NCBI GenBank assembly: GCA_052387095.1
Contig: JBQTJN010000014.1
Span: forward strand, 1 to 37,014
DNA length: 37,014 nt
From: JBQTJN01 sp052387095
Lineage (GTDB): Bacteria; Pseudomonadota; Alphaproteobacteria; Micavibrionales; Micavibrionaceae
Reading direction: 5' to 3'
A program made the position numbers and the translations under genes. The stretch's first letter is position 1; each line of letters starts with the position of its first letter. The notes below the pieces were generated by a model. It was not told where the DNA came from. It worked only from the letters and a program-made list of their open reading frames with translations, and searched no databases. Positions 1 to 7,746 of this stretch are shown here, piece after piece.

Positions 1-125
1 GGCTACACGCAGGACGACCTGAACGCCATCGCCAAAGAACTTAACGAAAGGCCCAGAAAATGCCTCGATTACCAAACACCCGAAGAAGTCTTTGCCCAAG
101 CCATTGAAAAAATTAAAAATAACCC
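1..125 (+). mobile_element. 3' end of an IS30-family insertion sequence (partial)
   Basis: The first 125 bases are the tail of an IS30-type element, recognised by the transposase C-terminus encoded here. The right boundary is inferred: from about position 126 the opposite strand encodes recognisable GIY-YIG nuclease sequence, and left of that point it does not. No terminal inverted repeat or target duplication can be confirmed because the left end lies outside the window. The element may itself be truncated at its 3' end, since the transposase stop codon seems to lie in flanking DNA. Confidence 0.6.
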
Positions 126-150
126 AATGGCGGATTCCATTGTTTCGTGA
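1..150 (+). CDS. IS30-family transposase, C-terminal fragment
   Basis: Frame 1 is open from the window edge to a TGA at 148-150 and gives 49 residues. It contains the segment LNERPRKCLDYQTPEEVF, the conserved end of the DDE catalytic domain of IS30 transposases (consensus LNxRPRKxLxxxTPxEVF). These enzymes catalyse cut-and-paste or circle-mediated movement of their element. The last ten or so residues (PMADSIVS) do not resemble the usual IS30 ending and are encoded by the same bases as the flanking GIY-YIG gene on the other strand. The reading frame therefore probably runs out of the element into host DNA. The start and the catalytic residues lie outside the window, so activity cannot be judged. 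Confidence 0.75.
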   Translation, partial: GYTQDDLNAIAKELNERPRKCLDYQTPEEVFAQAIEKIKNNPMADSIVS

Positions 151-311
151 ATTTCGTAATAAACAAGAATTTTGCATTCATGCTTTTTGCTGAATCCATC
201 GATTGCGCCGGATTTATGCTGATAATCCCGCTGAGCACGATTTGAAGTCACACCGGTATAAAGCGTGCCGTTTCTTTTACTAGCCAGAATGTAAACGCAA
301 AGCTGTTTCAT
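126..311 (-). pseudogene. GIY-YIG family nuclease, truncated at its C-terminus
   Basis: Reading leftward from an ATG at 311, the first 62 residues match the small single-domain GIY-YIG nucleases: VYILASKRNGTLYTGVTSN, then QHK, then a KILVYYEIHETMESAI segment. Intact members continue with a basic Lys/Arg/Trp-rich stretch to about 85-95 residues. Here the frame instead reads into the IS30 end and stops 18 residues later near position 69. The second signature motif is YTG rather than YIG. Truncation by the neighbouring insertion sequence is the simplest explanation. The basic C-terminal part is lost, so the product is likely inactive. These proteins are single-strand-cutting nuclease folds of mostly unknown cellular role. 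Confidence 0.75.
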
Positions 312-327
312 GGTTTATTCCATCCAC

Positions 328-367
328 CTGGATTGCTTCGTCGGCGTTGCCTCCTCGCAATGACGAA
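328..367. repeat. Dispersed repeat, half-element (same family as 35318-35362)
   Basis: The segment opens with CTGGATTGC and ends with CCTCCTCGCAATGACGAA. The same two blocks, in the same order, are found at 35318-35364 between lolC and lolD. The type resembles the short intergenic repeats with a GTCATTGCGAGGA core that are common in several bacterial groups. It ends immediately before the pyrG stop codon and begins 17 bases from the start of the GIY-YIG gene. Confidence 0.7.
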
Positions 368-1996
368 CTAAACCAACCGCCCCTGTTCCACCGCGGCCTT
401 GATAAAGGACACAAACAGGGGATGCGGGTCGAAGGGTTTGGATTTCAGCTCCGGGTGGAACTGTACGCCGACAAACCAAGGGTGATCAACGCGCTCTACG
501 ATTTCGGGCAGCAGCCCGTCCGGCGACATGCCGGAGAATTTAAGACCAGCAGATTCCAGCCTATCCTTATAGGCGGTATTGACCTCATAGCGGTGGCGGT
601 GGCGTTCGCTGATCTCGCGCGCACCGTAGATTTTTTTAATGCGTGAACCGGGAGCGAGATGCGCCGGATAAGCGCCAAGGCGCATGGTGCCGCCGAGATC
701 ACCGCCTGCACCGCGCTGCTCAAGCTGGTTGCCCTTCATCCATTCTGTCATCATACCGACGACGGGATCCTTGCATGCGCCGAATTCCGTCGAGCCCGCG
801 CCCTTGATGCCGGCAAGATTGCGCGCGGCCTCGATGACCGCCATCTGCATACCGAAGCAGATGCCGAAATAAGGGACTTTCTTTTCACGTGCGAATTTCA
901 CGGCGCGCACCTTGCCTTCGGCACCGCGTTCCCCGAAACCGCCGGGCACGAGGATACCCTGCACGCCATGCAGGTAAGAGGACGGGTCTTCGCGCTCGAA
1001 AATCTCGGACTCGATGAAATTCAGCTCGACCTTCACGTTATTGGCGATACCGCCATGAATGAGCGCCTCGTTGAGAGATTTATAGCTGTCGGAGAGGCTG
1101 GTGTATTTGCCGACAATCGCGATGCGCACTTCACCTTCGGGCTGCCTGACGCGGTGAACAATGTCTTCCCAGATTTTAAGGTCGAGGCTGGATGATTTTT
1201 CCAGACCAAAAGAATCCATGACCTCGTTGTCAAAACCTTCGGCGTGATAGGTCAGCGGCACTTCGTAAATCGTTTTCACATCAAGCGCCGGGATCACCTT
1301 GCGCCGGTCGATATTGCAGAACAGCGCAATCTTGCGGCGCTCATCCTCCTCAATCGGGCGCTCGGCGCGGCAAAGCAGAATGTCGGGACGAATACCGACG
1401 CCCATCAGCTCCTTGACGGAGTGCTGGGTCGGCTTTGTCTTAAGCTCACCCGCCGTCGGGATATAAGGCAGCAACGTGACATGGATATAGACCGCGCGGT
1501 CGCGGCCGACTTCATTGCCGAACTGGCGGATCGCTTCGAGGAATGGCAGGGATTCAATGTCGCCGACCGTACCGCCGATCTCACAGAGCACGAAATCGGC
1601 CGTGCCTTCCTTCTCCATGATGAAATCCTTGATCTCATTGGTGATGTGGGGAATGACCTGGATCGTCGCGCCGAGATACTCACCGCGGCGCTCCTTCTGG
1701 AGAACATTCAGATAGACCTGGCCGGTGGTGATGTTATCGCGCGCGCGGGCCGGGACGCCCGTGAAGCGCTCATAGTGGCCAAGATCCAGATCGGTTTCGG
1801 CGCCGTCATCCGTGACGAAAACTTCGCCGTGCTGGGTCGGGCTCATCGTGCCGGGATCGACGTTCAGGTAGGGATCGAGTTTGCAGAGACGAACCTTGTA
1901 GCCGCGCGCCTGAAGAAGCGCGCCAAGAGCAGCGGAGGCGAGGCCTTTTCCTAAAGAGGAAACCACGCCGCCGGTGATAAATATGTATCGCGTCAT
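368..1996 (-). CDS. pyrG: CTP synthase (glutamine hydrolysing)
   Basis: Converts UTP to CTP using ATP and glutamine, the last step of pyrimidine nucleotide synthesis, in the cytoplasm. The 542-residue product has the usual length. The N-terminal synthase domain shows GGVVSSLGKG at 9-18 and CEIGGTVGDIES at 138-149. The C-terminal class I glutamine amidotransferase domain shows PGGFGERG (351-358), the nucleophile Cys380 in GICFGMQ, and the His514/Glu516 pair in VQFHPEL. It lies downstream of secG on the same strand with 56 bases between them, and that gap holds a perfect palindrome. The order tpiA-secG-pyrG is typical of Alphaproteobacteria. The start at the MTRYIFITGG methionine matches the family. 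Confidence 0.97.
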   Translation of the reverse strand: MTRYIFITGGVVSSLGKGLASAALGALLQARGYKVRLCKLDPYLNVDPGTMSPTQHGEVFVTDDGAETDLDLGHYERFTGVPARARDNITTGQVYLNVLQKERRGEYLGATIQVIPHITNEIKDFIMEKEGTADFVLCEIGGTVGDIESLPFLEAIRQFGNEVGRDRAVYIHVTLLPYIPTAGELKTKPTQHSVKELMGVGIRPDILLCRAERPIEEDERRKIALFCNIDRRKVIPALDVKTIYEVPLTYHAEGFDNEVMDSFGLEKSSSLDLKIWEDIVHRVRQPEGEVRIAIVGKYTSLSDSYKSLNEALIHGGIANNVKVELNFIESEIFEREDPSSYLHGVQGILVPGGFGERGAEGKVRAVKFAREKKVPYFGICFGMQMAVIEAARNLAGIKGAGSTEFGACKDPVVGMMTEWMKGNQLEQRGAGGDLGGTMRLGAYPAHLAPGSRIKKIYGAREISERHRHRYEVNTAYKDRLESAGLKFSGMSPDGLLPEIVERVDHPWFVGVQFHPELKSKPFDPHPLFVSFIKAAVEQGRLV

Positions 1997-2014
1997 CTTT
2001 GTTTTCGTGCCTCT

Positions 2015-2039
2015 GACCGTGATTTAAAAAATCACGGTC
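2015..2039. repeat. Perfect palindrome between secG and pyrG
   Basis: Arms GACCGTGATTT (2015-2025) and AAATCACGGTC (2029-2039) are exact inverted copies around three A residues. On the transcribed minus strand this would fold as an 11-bp hairpin with a UUU loop, 18 bases upstream of the pyrG start codon. No U-run follows it, so it is not a standard intrinsic terminator. It could act as an RNA processing or pausing site or as a protein-binding palindrome. Confidence 0.6.
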
Positions 2040-2052
2040 TCCGGTTACTCCA

Positions 2053-2415
2053 TTACTCCGAAATTGGTGCTGCCGGTATCTGCTGCGGCGAATCCGGTGT
2101 CGTGTCCAGCGCGTCCGGCGAAGGCAGTGTTGCCTCTGCTGCCGGCGGGCTTTGATCCAGAGAATCCAGAATACTTTTGCCGCCCCCTGAATGGGTTCCG
2201 GCCATAATGCCAAGAACAAGACTGGTGGCGAAGAAGCAACCGGCGCAAATCGCGGTCGCGCGGCTCATGGCGCTGGCGGCGCCTTTGGGAGAGGCCAGCT
2301 TGCCCATACCGCCGCCGCCAATACCAAGGCCGCCGCCTTCCGAACGTTGCAGAAGAACCAGACCGATAATAGAAAGCGCGAATAAAAGGTGAATTACGAG
2401 AACAACATTTTCCAT
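2053..2415 (-). CDS. secG: Preprotein translocase subunit SecG
   Basis: Small inner-membrane partner of SecYE that assists SecA-driven protein export. The 120-residue product begins MENVVLVIHLLFALSIIGLV, a first membrane span at about 3-22. A Gly-rich cytoplasmic loop follows (LLQRSEGGGLGIGGGGMG), and a second span at about 52-72 contains AICAGCFFATSLVLGIMAG. This two-helix layout with the QRSEGGGLG motif is diagnostic of SecG. The C-terminal tail after residue 75 is Pro/Ala/Ser-rich and poorly conserved, as in other alphaproteobacterial SecG. It lies 20 bases downstream of tpiA in the same orientation and upstream of pyrG. Confidence 0.95.
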   Translation of the reverse strand: MENVVLVIHLLFALSIIGLVLLQRSEGGGLGIGGGGMGKLASPKGAASAMSRATAICAGCFFATSLVLGIMAGTHSGGGKSILDSLDQSPPAAEATLPSPDALDTTPDSPQQIPAAPISE

Positions 2416-2435
2416 GGGAGCTCTTTTTATTCTGT

Positions 2436-3164
2436 TTAGAGCGCTTGTGCAATAGCCAGAAATTGGGCCGGGTCCAGGCTGGCGCCGCCCACCAGACCCC
2501 CATGAACATGGGGTACGGCCAAAAGATCCTGCGCGTTCTGGGGCTTCATTGACCCCCCATATAAAATTTGCATGTTTTCGGCCCCAGCCAGACGCTCCAG
2601 GAGTTTCCTGCGGATAAATTCATGCATGATTTTAACGTCCTCCGGCGTGGCGGTTTTGCCGGTGCCAATCGCCCAGACGGGCTCATAAGCAATAACCAGG
2701 TTGTGTTGTGAGGCAGAGGTTGGAATTGAGCGCTCAAGTTGCCGCGCGACGACTTCCGTTTCACGGCCTGCTTCACGTTCGTTTTCAGTTTCGCCGACGC
2801 ATATAATCGTGATGAGTCCGCTTTTATGGGCCTGCACTGCCTTCCCGGCGATGAATTCGTTCGTTTCGTGATAATGCTGGCGGCGCTCCGAATGGCCGAG
2901 AATAACATAGCTGCATCCTCCTTCCACCAGCATCGAAGCTGAGACATCGCCGGTATAGGCGCCGCTTGGAAAAGGCGAGCAATCCTGCGCGCCGATTTTT
3001 ATATTCTTAAGACCGCTGACCGCGCCGAGATGAACAAAGGGCGGACAGATTACAAGCTGGCATTTATCAAAACGGGCCGCTTCTTTTGATATGGCCTGTC
3101 CCAGGGTCGCCGCCTGCCCGGCCGTGCCGTTCATCTTCCAGTTGCCGACGATCAGTTTCTGCAT
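2436..3164 (-). CDS. tpiA: Triose-phosphate isomerase
   Basis: Interconverts dihydroxyacetone phosphate and glyceraldehyde 3-phosphate in glycolysis and gluconeogenesis. With the start chosen here the product has 242 residues. It shows Asn8/Lys10 in GNWKMNG, the catalytic His91 in ILGHSERR, the catalytic Glu161 in AYEPVWAIGTGK with flexible loop 6, and the phosphate-binding segments YGGSMKPQN and GGLVGGASL. The frame is open nine codons further to an ATG at 3191, but the methionine at 3164 directly precedes the conserved KLIVGNWK strand and has an AGGTGA ribosome-binding site just upstream. It heads the tpiA-secG-pyrG cluster and is divergent from the ppiD-like gene. Confidence 0.96.
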   Translation of the reverse strand: MQKLIVGNWKMNGTAGQAATLGQAISKEAARFDKCQLVICPPFVHLGAVSGLKNIKIGAQDCSPFPSGAYTGDVSASMLVEGGCSYVILGHSERRQHYHETNEFIAGKAVQAHKSGLITIICVGETENEREAGRETEVVARQLERSIPTSASQHNLVIAYEPVWAIGTGKTATPEDVKIMHEFIRRKLLERLAGAENMQILYGGSMKPQNAQDLLAVPHVHGGLVGGASLDPAQFLAIAQAL

Positions 3165-3175
3165 TCTTTCACCTA

Positions 3176-3204
3176 TTGCCCGGTTTCTCACGGCCCCTTA
3201 TAGT
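3176..3204 (+). promoter_or_regulatory. Candidate sigma70-type promoter for the ppiD-trpE unit
   Basis: TTGCCC (3176-3181) and TATAGT (3199-3204) are separated by 17 bases. The predicted start point near 3211 coincides with the first base of the hairpin at 3211-3239. Found by eye only; the -35 box matches four of six consensus bases and the -10 box five of six. Confidence 0.4.
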
Positions 3205-3210
3205 GCAAGC

Positions 3211-3239
3211 GCCGGGGGCCTAAAATCAAGACCCCCGGC
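3211..3239. repeat. GC-rich inverted repeat in the tpiA/ppiD divergent region
   Basis: GCCGGGGG (3211-3218) and CCCCCGGC (3232-3239) are exact inverted copies around a 13-base AT-rich loop. On the plus strand it would form a strong stem-loop at the very 5' end of the ppiD-like transcript, about 29 bases before the start codon. It is followed by A residues rather than T, so on neither strand does it look like an intrinsic terminator. Confidence 0.6.
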
Positions 3240-3268
3240 AAAAACATATTTAAAAACAGGTTATTAAC

Positions 3269-5182
3269 ATGGTTATGAAAGCCCTGCGCCACGGCGCCTC
3301 CGGTGGAATTGCGAAATTTATCCTTTTCGGGCTGATGACCATGGCGGTTGCCGGGTTGGTCCTGATGGACATAGGCGGCTTTTTCCGCAGCGGCGGCATG
3401 GGCGGCAACAACGTGATCATGGTCGGTCGGGAAGCCGTTTCGATCCAGACGTTCGACCAGGAACTGCGCCGCAGCGTGGCGCGTCTCAACATTACGCCGC
3501 AGCAGGCGTTTGATATGGGCTATGTCGACCAGCTCCTGATGTCGAAGGTGCAATCCAAAGTCATCGCGCGCGCCGCAGATGAACACGGGCTGCTTGTCGG
3601 CAAGCCGCATATCGCGAAGCAGATTTCGCAGCTGATCATGCCGATGGTCAAGCCGGGGCAGGATCCGAAGGATGTATTCAACCAGGTCCTGCGCAGTCAG
3701 GGTCTGAATGAAAAAGACATGGTGCGTGAGATCGGCGAGCAAACGACGGGCAGACTTTTCCTGTCCGCCCTGCAAAGCGGATTTTCATCCGTGAGCCCGG
3801 ATATTGCGCGCGATCTTGCGATCTTCCAGAAAGAAACCCGTACGATTAAATATGTGGCATTTCCCAATGCGTCCGTTAAAATTGCCGATCCAACCGACGG
3901 GCAGATCGCGGCGCTTTATGAGCTGCGCAAGCCAGATTTTGCAGAACCTGAAATGCGGACATTCAAAATTATCCGCATCAGGGATGAGGCACTGAAACAG
4001 ACCATTGCTATCTCTGAAGAGGAAATCAAAGATGCGTATGAAGGCAATATTGTTTTCTACAAAACTGACGAAAATCGCATTTTCGAACAGGCGCTTGTGG
4101 CTTCCGAAGAGGCTGCGAAAAATATCGCCAACAGCGCCGCCGCGCGTGATTTAAAAGCGGCCGTGAAAAAAGAAACCGGCAATACCAATGAATATATGGG
4201 TGAGGAAAATTCTACTGAAGCCAGTCTTTTGCCCGACATCAAAGCGGATATTGAGAAAGCAGAAAAAGCCGGCGATGTAATCGGCCCGGTTAAATCGCCG
4301 CTCGGCTGGCACATTATAAAGATCAAGAAAATCAGTCCGGAATCCGTGCGCAGCCTTGAATCGGCGCGCAAGGAAATCACTGCCGAGCTGCAGGAAAACA
4401 GGCTGGCCGAGGAGCGTTATGCGATGGCCGGCACGGTTGAAGATTTGCTGGCTTCCGGCTCGAGCCTTGAAAACATCAACAAAGAAGTGAAGCTGGATGT
4501 CACCGCTTTGCCGGCGATGAACCAACGCGGGCAAACAGCAACCGGTGCGGATGCACTAGGCACCTACAAGGATGCCGCGCAACAGATTCTTGAAAACGGC
4601 TTTGCGCTGGAACAAGGCACGGCGTCGTCGATGATTGAACTGCCGGACGGACAGTTGATCGGCGTTTATCTCGAAACGCTTAAGCCTGAAACTTACGTGA
4701 AGCTGGAAAAAGTCAAAGAAGATCTGAAAAAAGACTGGATGCGCGAACAGGTGGACATGCAGAACCGCATGCAGGCGCGTGCTGCGCTTGAAACTCTTGA
4801 AGCCGGCGCTGATCTTAAGGCATTTGCAACAGCGCAGAATAAAAGCCTGCAAAAAACGGGCGGCATCATGCGCGAGCAGAAAAAAGCGCCCTTAAGCGAA
4901 AGCGCCCTAGTGGAAATTTTCGAATCCGACCTGAACAAGCCTTTCCTGATCGATATTGATGGCGGCGTGGGAATCGCCGCGGTGACAGATGCGAATATCC
5001 CGGACAGCGTTGACACCTCGTCGAAAAACTATACTACGCTTGAACAAAACCTGGAGAAGAGTCTGCAAAGTGAAGCGGTGATGCAATACCTGCATGAAAA
5101 GCAGGATCAATATAATGTGCGCGTCAATCGCAAGATCCTCGAGCGGGTCTACGGCGCGCCCACCGCCGACCCGCAGCCCTAA
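3269..5182 (+). CDS. ppiD: Membrane-anchored peptidyl-prolyl isomerase, PpiD/SurA type
   Basis: Probably a periplasmic chaperone that helps newly exported proteins fold near the Sec translocon. The 637-residue product starts with a short cytoplasmic segment, a single membrane span at about 15-35 (IAKFILFGLMTMAVAGLVLM), then a SurA_N-like helical region containing VGREAVSIQTFDQELRR. A degenerate parvulin domain lies at roughly 270-350, ending GPVKSPLGWHIIKIKK, the typical last strand of PPIC domains. The long helical C-terminus fits the PpiD architecture. Known PpiD parvulin domains often lack isomerase activity, so chaperone function is the safer call. A second in-frame ATG at 3275 is a possible start. 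trpE begins two bases after the stop codon, so the two are almost certainly co-transcribed. Confidence 0.88.
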   Translation: MVMKALRHGASGGIAKFILFGLMTMAVAGLVLMDIGGFFRSGGMGGNNVIMVGREAVSIQTFDQELRRSVARLNITPQQAFDMGYVDQLLMSKVQSKVIARAADEHGLLVGKPHIAKQISQLIMPMVKPGQDPKDVFNQVLRSQGLNEKDMVREIGEQTTGRLFLSALQSGFSSVSPDIARDLAIFQKETRTIKYVAFPNASVKIADPTDGQIAALYELRKPDFAEPEMRTFKIIRIRDEALKQTIAISEEEIKDAYEGNIVFYKTDENRIFEQALVASEEAAKNIANSAAARDLKAAVKKETGNTNEYMGEENSTEASLLPDIKADIEKAEKAGDVIGPVKSPLGWHIIKIKKISPESVRSLESARKEITAELQENRLAEERYAMAGTVEDLLASGSSLENINKEVKLDVTALPAMNQRGQTATGADALGTYKDAAQQILENGFALEQGTASSMIELPDGQLIGVYLETLKPETYVKLEKVKEDLKKDWMREQVDMQNRMQARAALETLEAGADLKAFATAQNKSLQKTGGIMREQKKAPLSESALVEIFESDLNKPFLIDIDGGVGIAAVTDANIPDSVDTSSKNYTTLEQNLEKSLQSEAVMQYLHEKQDQYNVRVNRKILERVYGAPTADPQP

Positions 5183-5184
5183 TC

Positions 5185-6690
5185 ATGTCCGGCGCAGCAC
5201 AACAAACTCCGGAAAATTTTCAAGCCGCTTTTAATGCCAAGAAAACTCAGCTCGTCTGGCGCTGGAGGCCGGCAGACCTGGAAACGCCGGTTTCGGCTTA
5301 CCTTAAACTATGCGGCGATGCGGCCTATTGTTTCCTGCTGGAATCTGTCGAGGGCGGATCGACACTCGGGCGCTATTCCATTATCGGCCTTGATCCCGAC
5401 CTGCTGTGGAAATGCCACGGTAAGAATTCCCTTGTGAAGAAAGACGGCGGTGCGTGGGCGGAAGAAAAAACCGACGCCCTCACATCCTTGCGCGCGCTCA
5501 TTAAGGACAGTCATATCGATGACATTCCGGGTGGGCTGCCGCCGATGGCGTGCTCCGGCCTGTTCGGTTATCTCGGTTATGACATGGTGCGGCTGGCGGA
5601 AAATATTCCGGGCAATAATAAAGATGATATCGGTCTCGATGACAGCGTCCTGATGCGCCCCAGAACGCTGGCGATTTTCGACAATGTCAAAAGCATGGTC
5701 TGCTTTGTCATGCCGGTTTATATCCATGCCGGAAACTCAAAAGACAAGGCGGCGGATGTTTACAAATATCATCAACAAGCATTGGATGTCCTGATCGGGA
5801 AACTGGCCGGGCCGGTTCTGGCGACCAAGTCCGGCACGCAATTATCTTTACCGCTCAAAGTCCAGTCCAATATGAAACCGGAAGACTACAAGAACGCCGT
5901 ACGGAAAGTGGTCGACTACACGCTGCAGGGTGAAATCTTCCAGGCGGTTTTGTCGCAGCGCTTCACGGTGGATTTCGACCTGCCGGCGTTTGAACTTTAC
6001 CGTTCGCTGCGGCGCCTTAATCCTTCCCCGTTCCTATTTCATGTGCAATTCGACGATTTCGCGCTTGTGGGGTCCAGTCCGGAAATTTTGGTTCGAGTGC
6101 GCGGCGGACGCGTGACTATAAGACCTATTGCCGGGACGCGGAAAAGCGGAAAAGATTCGGCCGAAGACAAGGCGCTGGCCGAAGATTTGCTGACCGATCC
6201 GAAAGAGCGTGCCGAGCATCTCATGTTGCTCGACCTGGGCCGCAATGATATGGGCCGCGTGTGCGAATTCGGTACGATCGATGTCACCGATCAGTTCACA
6301 ATCGAGCATTATTCCCATGTCATGCATATTGTTTCGAATATCGAAGGCACGCTGCGCAAGGATCTTGATATTATCGACGCGTTTTTTGCGGGCTTCCCGG
6401 CGGGCACCGTCAGCGGCGCACCGAAGGTGCGGGCGATGGAGATCATTGAGGAGCTGGAAGTCAGCCGGCGCGGTTTTTATGGCGGCGGGATCGGCTATTT
6501 CTCATCGCAGGGCGTAATGGATACATGCATTGCATTACGCACAGCGCTGGTCAAAGGCGGAAAAATCCATGTGCAGGCGGGCGCTGGCGTTGTTGCCGAC
6601 AGCAAGCCGGAATCCGAATACCAGGAAACGGTGAACAAGGCGCAGGCGATTATCAGCGCCGCCGAAGCCGCTATCGCGCAGGCGCGATAA
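5185..6690 (+). CDS. trpE: Anthranilate synthase component I
   Basis: Converts chorismate to anthranilate with ammonia delivered by TrpG, the first committed step of tryptophan synthesis. The 501-residue product has the N-terminal feedback-inhibition motif LLESVEGG (51-58) that binds tryptophan. The chorismate-binding domain shows PIAGTRKSGKD (314-324), DLGRNDMGRVC (350-360), PAGTVSGAPK (405-414) and GGGIGYFS (433-440). The start codon lies two bases after the ppiD stop. The last 20 bases overlap the 3' end of the opposite-strand deacetylase gene. The partner gene trpG is about 1 kb further on, beyond that gene, an arrangement in which the two subunits are unlikely to share one simple transcript. 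Confidence 0.96.
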   Translation: MSGAAQQTPENFQAAFNAKKTQLVWRWRPADLETPVSAYLKLCGDAAYCFLLESVEGGSTLGRYSIIGLDPDLLWKCHGKNSLVKKDGGAWAEEKTDALTSLRALIKDSHIDDIPGGLPPMACSGLFGYLGYDMVRLAENIPGNNKDDIGLDDSVLMRPRTLAIFDNVKSMVCFVMPVYIHAGNSKDKAADVYKYHQQALDVLIGKLAGPVLATKSGTQLSLPLKVQSNMKPEDYKNAVRKVVDYTLQGEIFQAVLSQRFTVDFDLPAFELYRSLRRLNPSPFLFHVQFDDFALVGSSPEILVRVRGGRVTIRPIAGTRKSGKDSAEDKALAEDLLTDPKERAEHLMLLDLGRNDMGRVCEFGTIDVTDQFTIEHYSHVMHIVSNIEGTLRKDLDIIDAFFAGFPAGTVSGAPKVRAMEIIEELEVSRRGFYGGGIGYFSSQGVMDTCIALRTALVKGGKIHVQAGAGVVADSKPESEYQETVNKAQAIISAAEAAIAQAR

Positions 6691-7672
6691 CTTTCACGAC
6701 TTTTGAATCTTTTTCCGCGACCGCGCTGACCGGCACCACTTCGAATCCACGCGCGGCAAGCCCCGGCAACCATGTTTTTAAGGCACGGATGGTTGAATCC
6801 TTCGGGTGGCCGATCGCGATTGCGACACCACGTTTGCGGGCGATGGATTCCAGCAGCCCCAGCGCCCTTATCACGGAGGCATCGTTATCCTGGTTATCGA
6901 GAAACACGTCGCGCCCCGCATGGGCGAGGCCGTAGCGCGCGGCCACTTTTTCACCCACCGAATTACCGATGGTCCTGGAATCAACAAATATCAGATTGCG
7001 CACAGCCAATGCCTGCATGACGCGGTTCATCGCCGCTTCGTCCTGCGTCAATTTGCTGCCCATATGGTTATTGATGCCCACATAGCCGTCAAAAGATTCA
7101 AAGATTTTACCTAGCATAAGGTCGAAGGCATCGCCGCTCATATCGCTGCGCAATGCCAGCGGGCCAGGATCAAGGCCAGGCGCCAGCGGCTGCATCGGCA
7201 CATGAATGATCAACTCATGCCCTTTCGCTTTCGCTTCACCGGTAATTTCTTTCAGGCCGGGTGCGTAAGGTAAAAACGCCAGCGTCATGCATGCGGGCAG
7301 ATCCATCACCGCGCGGGTGCGGCGGCGGTCCATGCCGAGATCATCGATGATGATGACGATTTTATCTTTCGGTCCCTTATGCACCTTCGGCATGAAGGGG
7401 CCGGCCATTTCGCGGAAAATCGGCACGGGCGGCCCCATACGCTCCGGCGGGCCGAAAACTTCCCCCTGAATTTTGAAACTGGCGGGGGCGGCCAGCTCAA
7501 AGTCGGCAATCTCGCTGTGCGTGTAGAGGCTGTCTTCGTGCGAGGTGTTGACATGCATTGTATCCCGTTCCGCTTTTTTCTCGCCCTGGGAAACCATGTG
7601 AATCAGGATCATCAGGCTGGCGCCAACGAGAATAATAAGGGCTGTCGCTTTGGGATCCTGGTAGCGGCTCAT
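6671..7672 (-). CDS. Divergent polysaccharide deacetylase family protein (YibQ-like)
   Basis: The 333-residue protein has one N-terminal membrane span at about 9-27 and a low-complexity linker, then a domain from about 103 onward matching the divergent polysaccharide deacetylase family (PF04748, E. coli YibQ). Visible motifs are IVIIIDDLGMD (105-115), HVPMQP with His157, NNHMGS (201-206), VDSRT (230-234) and IAIGHP near the C-terminus. These follow the deacetylase (NodB-like) fold with its metal-binding Asp and His residues. The substrate of the family is not established; location would be periplasmic and membrane-tethered. In many Alphaproteobacteria relatives sit beside envelope protease genes, but here the gene lies alone between trpE and trpG on the opposite strand. 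It overlaps the trpE 3' end by 20 bases. Confidence 0.88.
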   Translation of the reverse strand: MSRYQDPKATALIILVGASLMILIHMVSQGEKKAERDTMHVNTSHEDSLYTHSEIADFELAAPASFKIQGEVFGPPERMGPPVPIFREMAGPFMPKVHKGPKDKIVIIIDDLGMDRRRTRAVMDLPACMTLAFLPYAPGLKEITGEAKAKGHELIIHVPMQPLAPGLDPGPLALRSDMSGDAFDLMLGKIFESFDGYVGINNHMGSKLTQDEAAMNRVMQALAVRNLIFVDSRTIGNSVGEKVAARYGLAHAGRDVFLDNQDNDASVIRALGLLESIARKRGVAIAIGHPKDSTIRALKTWLPGLAARGFEVVPVSAVAEKDSKVVKVIAPAR

Positions 7673-7746
7673 GGGCCCGGATCATACAGGGGGTCTTTTG
7701 CGGCGTAAATCCCCTTGCGCTGAACCGTCTGTTCGCGCCATAAAAC

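Noticed and set aside
659..1954. Long plus-strand open frames of 178 and 236 codons across pyrG
   Set aside because: They lie entirely antisense to a complete, motif-rich CTP synthase gene and encode nothing recognisable; they arise from the codon bias of the opposite strand.
7673..7746. Tryptophan attenuator or leader peptide before trpG
   Set aside because: The 74-base gap holds no short frame with tandem Trp codons and no alternative hairpins that I can see; the same holds for the two-base gap before trpE.
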